NCBI GenBank assembly: GCA_005880915.1
Contig: VBIW01000048.1
Location: forward strand, 1-64,000
Reading direction: 5' to 3'
DNA length: 64,000 nt
Origin: Chloroflexota bacterium
Lineage (GTDB): Bacteria; Chloroflexota; Dormibacteria; Dormibacterales; Dormibacteraceae
Below, in pieces: positions 1-7,732 of this stretch. How positions within the stretch are numbered: position 1 is the first letter of the stretch; each line of letters starts with the position of its first letter. A model generated the notes under the pieces. The model made no database searches and had not been told where the DNA came from. It was given only the letters and a program-made list of their open reading frames with translations. The position numbers and the translations under genes were made by a program.

Positions 1-1612
1 CGACCTCGATGGTCGAGATGCGATGGCCGGACACGTTCATGACGTCGTCGACCCGACCGAGAAGCCAGAAGTCGCCGTCCTCGTCGACGCGGGCGCCGTC
101 GCCGACGAAATAGGTGTCCTTCCAGCGGCTCCAGTAGGTCTGCTGGTAACGCTCGGGGTCGCCGAAGATACCCCGCAGCATCGCGGGCCACGGCTTGCGC
201 ATGACGAGGTAGCCGCCGCCGCCGGGCGGAACCTCTTCGCCGGCGTTGTTGTACACAGCGGCATCGATGGTCGGAAATGGTTTGGTCGCCGAGCCGGGCT
301 TGAGGGTGGTGATGCCGGGCAGCGGCGTGATCAGGATCATGCCGGTCTCGGTCTGCCACCAGGTGTCGACCACCGGCGTCCTGTTGCCCCCGACGTGCTC
401 GCGGTACCAGACCCACGCCTCGGGGTTGATGGGTTCGCCCACGCTGCCCAGCACGCGAAGCGAGCTGAGGTCGTGCTTTTGGGCATACTCCGGTCCCCAC
501 TTCATGTGCGTGCGGATCGTGGTTGGCGCCGTATAGAGGATGTCGGGCCTGTATCGCTCGACGATCTTCCACCAGCGGTCCTTGTCAGGAAAGTCGGGCG
601 TCCCTTCGTAGATGATCCCGGTCGTCGCATTGGCGAGCGGTCCGAACACGATGTAGCTGTGCCCGGTAACCCACCCGATGTCGGCGGCGCACCAGTAAAC
701 CGATTTCGGCTTGACGTCGAAGATGTAGTGATGCGTGGTCGAAACGCCGACCAGGTAACCGGCCGTCGTGTGGATGATTCCCTTCGGCTTGGCGGTCGTG
801 CCGCTGGTGTACAGAAGGTAGAGCAGGTCTTCTGAATCCATCGGCTCGCACGGGCACTTCTTGGGGTCGTCGTCGACATCCTTCAGAACGTCGTGAGCCC
901 AGACATCTCTTCCCTGCTGCATGTTGATGTCGCCGCCGGTGCGCCGCACCACGAGACAGCGTTTCACCGTGGATGACTGGTCCAGCGCATCGTCGGCGTT
1001 GGCCTTGAGAGGAACCCTGTTGCCTCTGCGCCAACCCTCGTCCTGGGTGATGAGCAGCTCGCACTGCATGTCGTTCATGCGGTCCGACAGCGATTCGCCG
1101 CTGAAGCCGCCGAACACGACGGTGAATGGAGCGCCGATGCGGGTGCACGCAAGCATCGCGACCGGAAGCTCCGGAATCATTCCCATGTATATGCCGACGT
1201 GGGTGCCCTTCTTGACGCCGAGCTTCTTCAGGCCGTTGGCGAAACGCACGACCTCTTTCTGAAGCTGCCCGAACGTGATCTCGCGGCGGTCGTCCTCAGG
1301 CTCGCCTTCCCAGAAGTAGGCGACCTTGTCCTTCAGGCCCGATTCGACGTGCCGGTCAACGCAGTTGTAGCAAACATTGAGCTTGCCGCCGATGAACCAC
1401 TTCGCGTATGGCGGCTTCCACTCATAGAGCTCCCGCCATGGCTCGAAGAACGTGACGCGCTTTGACTCGTCGGACCAGAACTCGTCGAACCCCTTCCCGT
1501 AGATATCCGGCCTGGCGTTGGCCTGGCGGCTGAACTCCGGGCTCGGAGGATAGCGGCGGTCCTCGACCTGCAGCGTCTCGATGGCATGGCCGCCCGAAGT
1601 CTCGTCAGTCAT
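1..1612 (-). CDS. acs: Acetyl-CoA synthetase, C-terminus cut off by window edge
   Basis: AMP-forming acetate-CoA ligase: acetate + ATP + CoA gives acetyl-CoA + AMP + PPi, in the cytoplasm. About 537 codons are visible of the roughly 650 usual for Acs; the last ~110 residues, with the acetylatable lysine, lie beyond base 1. The reading frame is continuous from ATG at 1612, preceded by a GGAGG ribosome site. The adenylate-forming P-loop at residues 268-278 reads YTSGTTAKPKG instead of the usual YTSGSTGKPKG. The DTWWQTETG motif and the YFVGDGA...LLGRVDDVMNVSGHR hinge region are intact. Divergent from the cyclase gene at 1781. Family assignment is secure. Confidence 0.96.
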   Translation of the reverse strand, partial: MTDETSGGHAIETLQVEDRRYPPSPEFSRQANARPDIYGKGFDEFWSDESKRVTFFEPWRELYEWKPPYAKWFIGGKLNVCYNCVDRHVESGLKDKVAYFWEGEPEDDRREITFGQLQKEVVRFANGLKKLGVKKGTHVGIYMGMIPELPVAMLACTRIGAPFTVVFGGFSGESLSDRMNDMQCELLITQDEGWRRGNRVPLKANADDALDQSSTVKRCLVVRRTGGDINMQQGRDVWAHDVLKDVDDDPKKCPCEPMDSEDLLYLLYTSGTTAKPKGIIHTTAGYLVGVSTTHHYIFDVKPKSVYWCAADIGWVTGHSYIVFGPLANATTGIIYEGTPDFPDKDRWWKIVERYRPDILYTAPTTIRTHMKWGPEYAQKHDLSSLRVLGSVGEPINPEAWVWYREHVGGNRTPVVDTWWQTETGMILITPLPGITTLKPGSATKPFPTIDAAVYNNAGEEVPPGGGGYLVMRKPWPAMLRGIFGDPERYQQTYWSRWKDTYFVGDGARVDEDGDFWLLGRVDDVMNVSGHRISTIEV

Positions 1613-1638
1613 CACGCCTCCTCGAATTGAAAGCCCGT

Positions 1639-1721
1639 TCGAACACCGGCTCGAACACCATCCCCAAAAGCAGTATGCATTGCGGCACGTAAACAGCGCT
1701 CTAGACGGCTCGAACCGTCTA
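1639..1721. promoter_or_regulatory. Repeat and palindrome region between acs and the cyclase gene
   Basis: TCGAACACC occurs twice in tandem (1639-1647 and 1651-1659, 12-base period). A palindrome follows at 1702-1721: arms TAGACGG and CCGTCTA around CTCGAA. Both lie in the 168-base divergent gap, so they are candidate operators for acs and/or the cyclase gene. No regulator can be named from sequence. Confidence 0.35.
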
Positions 1722-1780
1722 CCCTTTCCCGCTCAGGAGCGGCCTACGGGGGATTTCGGGCCGGCCTGAGGGAAGGTTCG

Positions 1781-3400
1781 ATGCAGCCAGGCATCGTGGG
1801 TTTGAGGGGTGCGCTCATCGCCGCCTGGGAGGCCGATCTCCGGGCGGTGCGCCAGGACGGCTTCGACATGGGTCGCGGCCGCGAGGCGCTCGTTTTCATG
1901 CAGCGCTTCTACGGCCTCATCTCCGACCTGCGGACGCCGATTCAGCGCGCGTGGGGCCCGGGAGGCCATGTCCATGTGGTTGATTCGCCGGACCTGGGCG
2001 GACCCGGCCCACGGGTCTCGCAGTCGCGGATCCGACTGCGGAACCACGGCGACATGGTGGCTGTCGAGCTGTTCTCCTACATGGACGGCGCGTCACAGCC
2101 GAACCCGGCCGCCGGTCTCGACCGCGAGATCCGTGTGGCCGAGATCGGACCTTTGGCCTTTGTCACGGAGCTGTACCGCACTGCCGTTGACTTCCTCCAG
2201 GTCGCGCTGAACCTCGATCTCCAACTGCGAGGTTCAGCCTGGCTCTACGAGCACGCGGCCGTGAACTATTTCGTGACGACCGGCAAGTGGGCATCGGTCG
2301 GCGAGGCGTACCGGCGCGCGTCGCGCGAGCTCGCGGTGGCGGACAGCTTCGAGAGTGTCGTATCCGCGTTCGAGACGAAAGCTGAAAGCGCCGCCCACGG
2401 CCCCAACGGTGCGAATGGATCCGGCCTTGACAGCGTCGAGATGCAGCTGTCGATCGAAGAGCTCCAAAGATTTCTCGAACCGCAGCCTGACCTGGACAAC
2501 TTCGTCCACCTCATCCAGGTGGCGGTCGCCGCTGACCAGGAAGACCGGCGCGTGCTCAGCTCTGAGATAGGGCAGTCGCTGGGGCTCGATTCGCTGGCAG
2601 TCACGAAGCTGGGCCAGCTGCTCGCCATGGCGCCTGACGTGGCCCGCGACGCAGACTTTGCGCCCGACCTCTCCGAATGGAGCTTCCTTCCCTCCTACAA
2701 CGTCCATTTCTTTCGGCGCGCCCACACCATCGACGACTTCCTGGTGGTTGAAGGCACGCTCGTCCCGCGGGCGGCGGTCGAGGGCACGACCACCACGTCG
2801 CCCGGGACGGCGTTCAAGCTCGAAGAGGGATCCTCGCTGCCGGACGGCATTGTCACGTTCCTGATGACAGACGTTGTGGAATCGACGCCGATGTGGATTC
2901 AGAGCCGTGCGTCGATGTACCAGGCGATGCGGCGTCACGACCAGCTGCTTACGTCAGCGATCGAGGCGAACGGCGGGATCGTGCTCAAGGAGCGGGGCGA
3001 GGGCGATTCGTTCTTTGCCGTATTTCCGCGCGCGACGGATGCCGTGATCGCGGCGGTTGAGGCGCAGGCGGCGGTGCAGTCCGAGGAGTGGCCGGACCGC
3101 CTCTCCTTTTCCGTCCGGATGGCGGTGCTGACAGGTGAGGCGGACGCCGCGGACAGGGATTACCGATCACCCGCCGTGAACAGGTGCGCGAAGCTGCGCA
3201 GGCGTGCAGTGGGCAACCAGATTCTGGTTTCGGAAACCACCTACTCGATCGTCGCCGACATCCTGCGCGAGGACATCCGGCTTGTCTCGGTCGGGAAGAG
3301 GCGGCTCGAGGGACACGACCGGCCAGAGGAGATCTACGTGGTCCAGCAGGCGGAAGTCACGCTCGAAGCAGAGGTCGCCGAAGACGCGGTCCTGGCCTAA
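1781..3400 (+). CDS. Class III adenylate/guanylate cyclase-domain protein
   Basis: 539 residues. The last ~185 form a class III nucleotidyl cyclase domain: VTFLMTDVVEST with a metal aspartate at D364, GEGDSFF with the second aspartate at D409, and the AVNRCAK segment with the transition-state asparagine at N467. The arginine usually four residues after that asparagine is lysine here (K471), so activity may be reduced; signal production is not assured. The first ~350 residues match no domain I recognise; they are soluble-looking with several predicted helices and no membrane segment. ATG at 1781 follows GAGGGAAGG. A purely ATP/GTP-sensing or degenerate role is possible. Confidence 0.85.
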   Translation: MQPGIVGLRGALIAAWEADLRAVRQDGFDMGRGREALVFMQRFYGLISDLRTPIQRAWGPGGHVHVVDSPDLGGPGPRVSQSRIRLRNHGDMVAVELFSYMDGASQPNPAAGLDREIRVAEIGPLAFVTELYRTAVDFLQVALNLDLQLRGSAWLYEHAAVNYFVTTGKWASVGEAYRRASRELAVADSFESVVSAFETKAESAAHGPNGANGSGLDSVEMQLSIEELQRFLEPQPDLDNFVHLIQVAVAADQEDRRVLSSEIGQSLGLDSLAVTKLGQLLAMAPDVARDADFAPDLSEWSFLPSYNVHFFRRAHTIDDFLVVEGTLVPRAAVEGTTTTSPGTAFKLEEGSSLPDGIVTFLMTDVVESTPMWIQSRASMYQAMRRHDQLLTSAIEANGGIVLKERGEGDSFFAVFPRATDAVIAAVEAQAAVQSEEWPDRLSFSVRMAVLTGEADAADRDYRSPAVNRCAKLRRRAVGNQILVSETTYSIVADILREDIRLVSVGKRRLEGHDRPEEIYVVQQAEVTLEAEVAEDAVLA

Positions 3401-3440
3401 GCACACTCGGCCCTGATGGAATAGGTGGAACCCGGAACCG

Positions 3441-3446
3441 TATAAC
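3441..3446 (+). promoter_or_regulatory. -10 box for leaderless start of the DMT transporter
   Basis: TATAAC lies 8 bases before the GTG at 3455, and there is no usable ribosome site. Transcription would begin at or next to the start codon. Confidence 0.45.
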
Positions 3447-3454
3447 CTCTTGGA

Positions 3455-4465
3455 GTGACCGCCACGAAACCTCGCTCGAGATTTCTGGAAGCGGGTTCCG
3501 TGGCGCTGGTCAGTGTCGCGGCCGCCCTCTGGGCGTTTGATGCCTACTTTCGTCCCGGACTCACCAAGCAGCTCAGCTCGGGCCAGATCGTGCTGGTCGA
3601 AGACCTGCTGATCAGCCTGTGTCTCGTACCGGTGCTCCTCGTCAACCTGCCGGCGCTGCGCCGCCTCAGCGGCCGTCGCTGGGTCGCTCTTGCCGCGATC
3701 GCGATCGGGCCGCAAGCAGTCGCCACAGTGTTCTTCACCAAAGCCATCGGTTATTCGTTCGCCAACCCGGCGGCCCCTAACTTCGACGTTCTGCACGAGG
3801 TCTACCTGCTCTACCTTCTGCAGCCCGTTTTTGGGATCGCCTTCGCGCGCATATTCCTGGGTGAGCGGCGCAAGCGCAGCTTCTGGCCACTGGCCGGTAT
3901 CGCCCTCGTCGGCGTCTACCTGATCGTCTTCGCAGACGATCCGACAGCGCCGTGGCAGATCCGCCACCCGGAGCTCATCGCCGGCGTGCTGGTGCTGGGC
4001 GCGGTGATCATGTGGGCGGGCGGAACCGTCCTGGGCCGATACGCGCTCGAAGACGTCAGCTTTCCGGTGACCACGAGCATGCGATTCGTGCTGGCACTGC
4101 CCGTTCTGCTGGTGATCGTGGTCATTGACAAGGGGGGGGCGGCCTTCAGCGGCTACTCGGCCTCGCAGCTGCCCAGCTTCCTTGGCATCGTGCTGGTCCC
4201 GGGACTGCTGGCGATGCTCCTCTACTACCTGGCGCTGTCGAATACGCCCGCCTCGCTCGCCACGGTCGCCGAGCTCGGTTATCCGCTTGCGCTGTTCCTG
4301 ATCTTCTCGCTGCCGGCGCCTGTGGGCCAGGGCGCGCCGTTGCGCCCCATTGAGGTGGTCGGAGCGGTGTTGTTGGTGGCGGGCGTCGTTTCTCTCAACT
4401 TCCTCAAGACGCGCCAGATCGTCGAAGTGCCGCGTGAACGCCTGGCCAGCTCATCTGCTGCCTGA
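3455..4465 (+). CDS. EamA/DMT-family membrane transporter
   Basis: 336 residues with about ten hydrophobic segments in two homologous halves, the EamA (drug/metabolite transporter) architecture. The second-half segment ALSNTPASLATVAELGYPLALFLIFS resembles the conserved EamA helix with acidic and proline residues. Substrate cannot be told; the family exports amino acids, nucleotides or other metabolites. GTG at 3455 is chosen because TATAAC stands just upstream and no better start exists. It is followed closely by the SRPBCC gene at 4478 and may be cotranscribed with it. A run of nine G bases at 4131-4139 is the only low-complexity patch. Confidence 0.85.
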   Translation: MTATKPRSRFLEAGSVALVSVAAALWAFDAYFRPGLTKQLSSGQIVLVEDLLISLCLVPVLLVNLPALRRLSGRRWVALAAIAIGPQAVATVFFTKAIGYSFANPAAPNFDVLHEVYLLYLLQPVFGIAFARIFLGERRKRSFWPLAGIALVGVYLIVFADDPTAPWQIRHPELIAGVLVLGAVIMWAGGTVLGRYALEDVSFPVTTSMRFVLALPVLLVIVVIDKGGAAFSGYSASQLPSFLGIVLVPGLLAMLLYYLALSNTPASLATVAELGYPLALFLIFSLPAPVGQGAPLRPIEVVGAVLLVAGVVSLNFLKTRQIVEVPRERLASSSAA

Positions 4466-4477
4466 AGGGGAAAATCG

Positions 4478-4900
4478 ATGGCTCGCGAATACGGCACCTC
4501 GGTTGAAACCACCGCTTCGCCGGACAAGGTCTGGCGGATCTGGTCGGACATGTCGACGTGGGGCGAATGGAATCCCAATGTATCGACCATGGACTGGAGC
4601 GGGGGATTCGTCTCGGGCTCGACTGGCGTCATGAACACGAGAGCCGGCCAGCATCACAAGATGCGGCTCGTCGACGTCCAGCCGGGTCAAGGCTTCGCTC
4701 TCGAGACGAGCGTCGTGCCTGGCACTAAGTTTCGATTCAACTGCCGGATCGAGCCTGCGGGCGCGAAAACCAAGGTCAGCCAGACGGTCGAGGTCGGTGG
4801 CCCGCTCGGACCGGTCATGGGCGGAATGCTTGGGCCTCAGGTTTCGAAAGAGTTCGGCACTTTGCTCAGCAACCTGGCTCGCAAGGCCGAGACGGCCTAG
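4478..4900 (+). CDS. SRPBCC-family protein
   Basis: 140 residues with the START/Bet v1-like (polyketide cyclase/dehydrase) fold signature: N-terminal SVETTASPDKVWRIWSDMSTWGEWNP, then a beta-rich core and a C-terminal helix VSKEFGTLLSNLARKAE. Such proteins bind hydrophobic ligands in a helix-grip cavity; the ligand is unknown. ATG at 4478 has AAGGGGA upstream, and the gene begins 12 bases after the transporter stop, suggesting cotranscription. Family call is good; function is not assignable. Confidence 0.8.
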   Translation: MAREYGTSVETTASPDKVWRIWSDMSTWGEWNPNVSTMDWSGGFVSGSTGVMNTRAGQHHKMRLVDVQPGQGFALETSVVPGTKFRFNCRIEPAGAKTKVSQTVEVGGPLGPVMGGMLGPQVSKEFGTLLSNLARKAETA

Positions 4901-4928
4901 GCCCGGCACATACATAGAAGGACGCGAT

Positions 4929-5423
4929 TCAGGCCCGGGCCACTCCGTGGAGCCTTGCCTGAAACGCGGCTGAAGCGCGGCGCCAGCTGAACCACATGCC
5001 GGCCAGCATGACGATGAGCCACGCGGCCAGTGCGAAGGCCAGCAGTGTGGGACCGACCTTGCCGTTTCCGACTGCCTGGGTGAGCGGTGCCCAATCGACG
5101 GTCGCCGCGCCGTTGAGCCACGCGATCAGGCCGGTGCCGAACGCTATGAGCCCGAGCGTCCATCGCCTTTCAGAGCGCGACATCTGGCGCATGTCGTAGC
5201 GGCGCTCGCGTGGGGCCACCGGAATCCCGCGCAGTCGGGTCAATAACCCGATCCACACCACCAGCATGGCAAGCCCGATCGCCAGCGCGATCCACGGATA
5301 GGCGGTCTGGTCGATTGGCGAGAGGTCGGCGGAGCCGGCCCATGCCGCCATCGGCAGGGCCCAGATCAGGCTCGACAGCGCGGCGAACCCCGTCCGGCCA
5401 AAACGATCGACAAGTCCTGTCAT
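4929..5423 (-). CDS. Small integral membrane protein, unknown function
   Basis: 164 residues with four likely transmembrane helices (about 10-32, 45-65, 88-108 and 128-148) and basic loops, including a positively charged loop after helix 2 (RERRYDMRQMSRSERR). No family recognised. Its ATG overlaps the stop of the NAD(P)-binding gene upstream (ATGA junction), so it is the last gene of a three-gene minus-strand operon with the dienelactone hydrolase. Confidence 0.75.
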   Translation of the reverse strand: MTGLVDRFGRTGFAALSSLIWALPMAAWAGSADLSPIDQTAYPWIALAIGLAMLVVWIGLLTRLRGIPVAPRERRYDMRQMSRSERRWTLGLIAFGTGLIAWLNGAATVDWAPLTQAVGNGKVGPTLLAFALAAWLIVMLAGMWFSWRRASAAFQARLHGVARA

Positions 5424-6193
5424 GACATTGGGTACCGCTCAGCAAGATACTCGTCGAACCTGGTCTTGCCTTCTTTATGGTCAGGAGACGTGATCAGGCC
5501 ATCCGCGAACTGGCGGCTGAATTTGAACGGAAGGTTCAGATTGACCAGGCGCCGGTTGTCTTTGCGCGCGAGCATCCAGGCCTGGGAGAGGCTCTGCAGC
5601 TCGCGGATCTCCGGGCCGCCAAAGTCGGGCAGTATGCCGGCCGGTTGGCCGAGGACGATGTCGACCACCCTTTGCGCAACTTCTTTCGAGTCGACGGGCT
5701 GGAGCTGCCACGACAGCGGGACCGCGAAGACTGCGGGCAAGCGAGAGAACCCACGAAGGACCACCTCGATGAATTCGTGAAATTGCGTCGCCCGAAGAAT
5801 CGACCAGGGCACGATGTCTCCGCGCACGACGGCCTCGGTCTTCAGCTTGGTCCTGTGGTAGGGGTAGGTGGAGCTGTCGATTCCAACGATCGACACGTAC
5901 ACAACGTGCTTGATCTGCGCCTCGCGGGCCAGGCCGAGCAGGCGGCGTGTCCCGCGCACGTCGACCGACCAGCCCCTGAGCGGCTGGCGCGTCGCCGACG
6001 CCGCGTGAACGATGGCATCCATTCCTGACAGCGCCCTGGCGAGCCCGGCCCCGGTCCTGAGGTCGCCCTTCACAGCATCGACATGACCTCGGGGTTCGCG
6101 GCTCATGATGCGCGCCCGGTGCCCGCCCTGGCGGAGCAGAGTGACCACGTGCCGGCCTAGAGTCCCTGTGCCACCTGTGACCAGCACGTTCAT
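5420..6193 (-). CDS. NAD(P)H-binding atypical SDR (NmrA/complex I NDUFA9-like)
   Basis: 257 residues from ATG at 6193, starting with the Rossmann motif MNVLVTGGTGTLGRHVV, followed by SREPRG, the AIVHAAS strand and YHRTKLKTEAVV, the pattern of atypical short-chain dehydrogenases that bind NAD(P) and may be oxidoreductases or regulators. A longer frame starts at 6250 but would add 19 residues of non-homologous leader over the preceding gene; 6193 sits 5 bases past the hydrolase stop. Middle gene of the 6879-4929 operon. Substrate unknown. Confidence 0.85.
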   Translation of the reverse strand: MNVLVTGGTGTLGRHVVTLLRQGGHRARIMSREPRGHVDAVKGDLRTGAGLARALSGMDAIVHAASATRQPLRGWSVDVRGTRRLLGLAREAQIKHVVYVSIVGIDSSTYPYHRTKLKTEAVVRGDIVPWSILRATQFHEFIEVVLRGFSRLPAVFAVPLSWQLQPVDSKEVAQRVVDIVLGQPAGILPDFGGPEIRELQSLSQAWMLARKDNRRLVNLNLPFKFSRQFADGLITSPDHKEGKTRFDEYLAERYPMS

Positions 6194-6198
6194 GTGCG

Positions 6199-6879
6199 CT
6201 AACTCTTCTTGCCCAGCTGCTCTCCGAAAAACTTCAGCACGCGACTCCACGAATCATCCGCCGCTTCCTTGTCGAATGCACGCCCCGTGTCATTGAAAAA
6301 TGAATGACGGGCGTTGGGATACACCTTGATGTCGTGCGTGATGCGGTTGTGTGTGAGCGTTTCCTCGAGCTTTCGTCCCGCCCTGGCGGTGAAGTCCTTC
6401 TCGGGGTAGGAGCCGACCACCGGGCACAGGCGCCTTGTGACTTCCAGCGGGCGCGGGTTGGTGGCGTAGAAAGGAGCGATCGCCTTGAGCCGTGAGTCGG
6501 TGCATGCCCATGCGACCGCAAAACCGCCGCCCATGCAAAACCCAATCGCACCCATCCGCTGCGCATCAACCTCATCGAGCTTGGCCATGAATGTCAGCGC
6601 GCTCTTCAGGTCGTCGATCCCAGACCGGTTGATGGAGCCGGTCAGCAAGCCGGCCATGTACCGCGCCATGCAGACCGCCCGGATGCGGTCGGAGAAAAGG
6701 TCGACGCCGAGGGCCACGTAACCCGCGTCCGCGAAGCGGCGCGTGATGCCCCTGATGTGGTCGTTGAGGCCAAATGCTTCGTGGATGACGACCACGCCCG
6801 GGTGCGGGCCGGTGCCGTCGGGCAGAGCAAGAAAGCCGCCGCCCCTGATCTCGTTCTTCATGATCTCGCGTGTTTGCAT
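6199..6879 (-). CDS. Dienelactone hydrolase family protein
   Basis: 226 residues, alpha/beta hydrolase of the DLH group. The nucleophile motif is GFCMGG (cysteine in place of serine, as in true dienelactone hydrolases), with HEAFGL carrying the activating glutamate, aspartate near PEKDFTA, and catalytic histidine in NARHSFFN. Members hydrolyse dienelactones in chloroaromatic breakdown or related esters. ATG at 6879 is used; an in-frame ATG at 6861 is an alternative. First gene of the operon that continues with the NAD(P)-binding and membrane genes. The pca genes 4 kb away fit aromatic metabolism but are not linked directly. Confidence 0.88.
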   Translation of the reverse strand: MQTREIMKNEIRGGGFLALPDGTGPHPGVVVIHEAFGLNDHIRGITRRFADAGYVALGVDLFSDRIRAVCMARYMAGLLTGSINRSGIDDLKSALTFMAKLDEVDAQRMGAIGFCMGGGFAVAWACTDSRLKAIAPFYATNPRPLEVTRRLCPVVGSYPEKDFTARAGRKLEETLTHNRITHDIKVYPNARHSFFNDTGRAFDKEAADDSWSRVLKFFGEQLGKKS

Positions 6880-6968
6880 ATGTGATTGAGGCCAGGGGAG
6901 ATCGTAGCGGTGGGCCGAGGGTCCCTGAAGGCGACGGTATCCTTTAGACGGATAGGTCTTGCGGCCAT

Positions 6969-7041
6969 GGGCCCGTGGCGCAGTTGGGAGCGCGTCAGAC
7001 TGGCAGTCTGAAGGTCAGGGGTTCGAATCCCCTCGGGTCCA
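6969..7041 (+). tRNA. tRNA-Ala (anticodon GGC)
   Basis: Full cloverleaf of 73 bases: acceptor GGGCCCG/CGGGTCC, anticodon stem TCAGA/TCTGA with loop CTGGCAG, T stem AGGGG/CCCCT with loop TTCGAAT. The acceptor has the G3-U70 pair that marks alanine tRNAs. CCA is not encoded (ACAA follows). A candidate -10 (TATCCT) is at 6938. Confidence 0.95.
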
Positions 7042-7100
7042 CAAATCACTCGCCGGCACCTGGACCCAACTGGGCTTTCGGTTGCACACTGCCGCCTCTC

Positions 7101-7116
7101 GAAGCGTTATCGCTTC
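7101..7116 (+). promoter_or_regulatory. Hairpin directly before the lytic transglycosylase start
   Basis: GAAGCG-TTAT-CGCTTC is a perfect 6-bp stem with a 4-base loop, ending at the base before the ATG. No ribosome site is visible, so the hairpin may modulate initiation or be a protein-binding palindrome. Confidence 0.35.
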
Positions 7117-7725
7117 ATGAGGGCGGGACTGCCGCTACTCGCGCTCGCGTGCTGGGTCGCGCTGGCGGTCCAGAGTTGCGCTCAAGACGCATCCCTTCAG
7201 GGGCCTGAGGCCCTGCCCCCGACAGGCCTGCAGCCCCAGATCGATGCGGGTTCGACGGAGAGTTGGCCCAGCACAGACCCGAGCAGCGACCCGAACGCGC
7301 CGCAGCTCCAGATGATGATCACCAGGTCCATGCTCTACGCCGCCGCAATGAAGCATCGGGTCAATCCATATCTGGTGATGGGGTTGGCCTGGCATGAGAG
7401 TGGATGGCAGCCATCGGTCGTGTCTCCCGCGGGCGCGGTCGGGATCATGCAGGTGATGCCTGCGACGGCGGCAGGCGACGGTCCCGCGCTGCTCAACCGC
7501 ACCGTCAACCTCTACGACCCGGGCGACAACATCGACATGGGCACCGCGATCCTCAAGAACAACCTGAACCGTTACAACAACGACCTGGCCAAGGCGCTGA
7601 CGGCCTACTACGCGGGAGGCAGTGCGGTCACCGAATGGGCCAACCTGAGGGCTGACTGCCGCCGCTACGTCTGGGCGGTCTACAACGCGGCGATGATGTT
7701 CAAGGAAGGCAAGGGCCCCGCGTAA
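7117..7725 (+). CDS. Lytic transglycosylase lipoprotein (SLT domain)
   Basis: 202 residues. An N-terminal signal (LLALACWVALAVQSC) ends in a lipobox-like VQSC, so the protein is probably anchored to the outer face of the membrane. After a Pro/Ser-rich linker (about 25-65) comes an SLT domain: catalytic glutamate in GLAWHESGW, AVGIMQVMPAT, and the ALTAYYAGGSAV segment. It would cleave peptidoglycan between MurNAc and GlcNAc to give 1,6-anhydro ends. Monocistronic, downstream of tRNA-Ala; it converges with the LacI-type gene with an 8-base gap. Confidence 0.9.
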   Translation: MRAGLPLLALACWVALAVQSCAQDASLQGPEALPPTGLQPQIDAGSTESWPSTDPSSDPNAPQLQMMITRSMLYAAAMKHRVNPYLVMGLAWHESGWQPSVVSPAGAVGIMQVMPATAAGDGPALLNRTVNLYDPGDNIDMGTAILKNNLNRYNNDLAKALTAYYAGGSAVTEWANLRADCRRYVWAVYNAAMMFKEGKGPA

Positions 7726-7732
7726 CGAGCGT

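Noticed and set aside
6858-7049. Minus-strand frame reading CGPEGIRTPDLQTAS...
   Set aside because: It is antisense to tRNA-Ala; this peptide is a well-known false prediction over tRNA genes.
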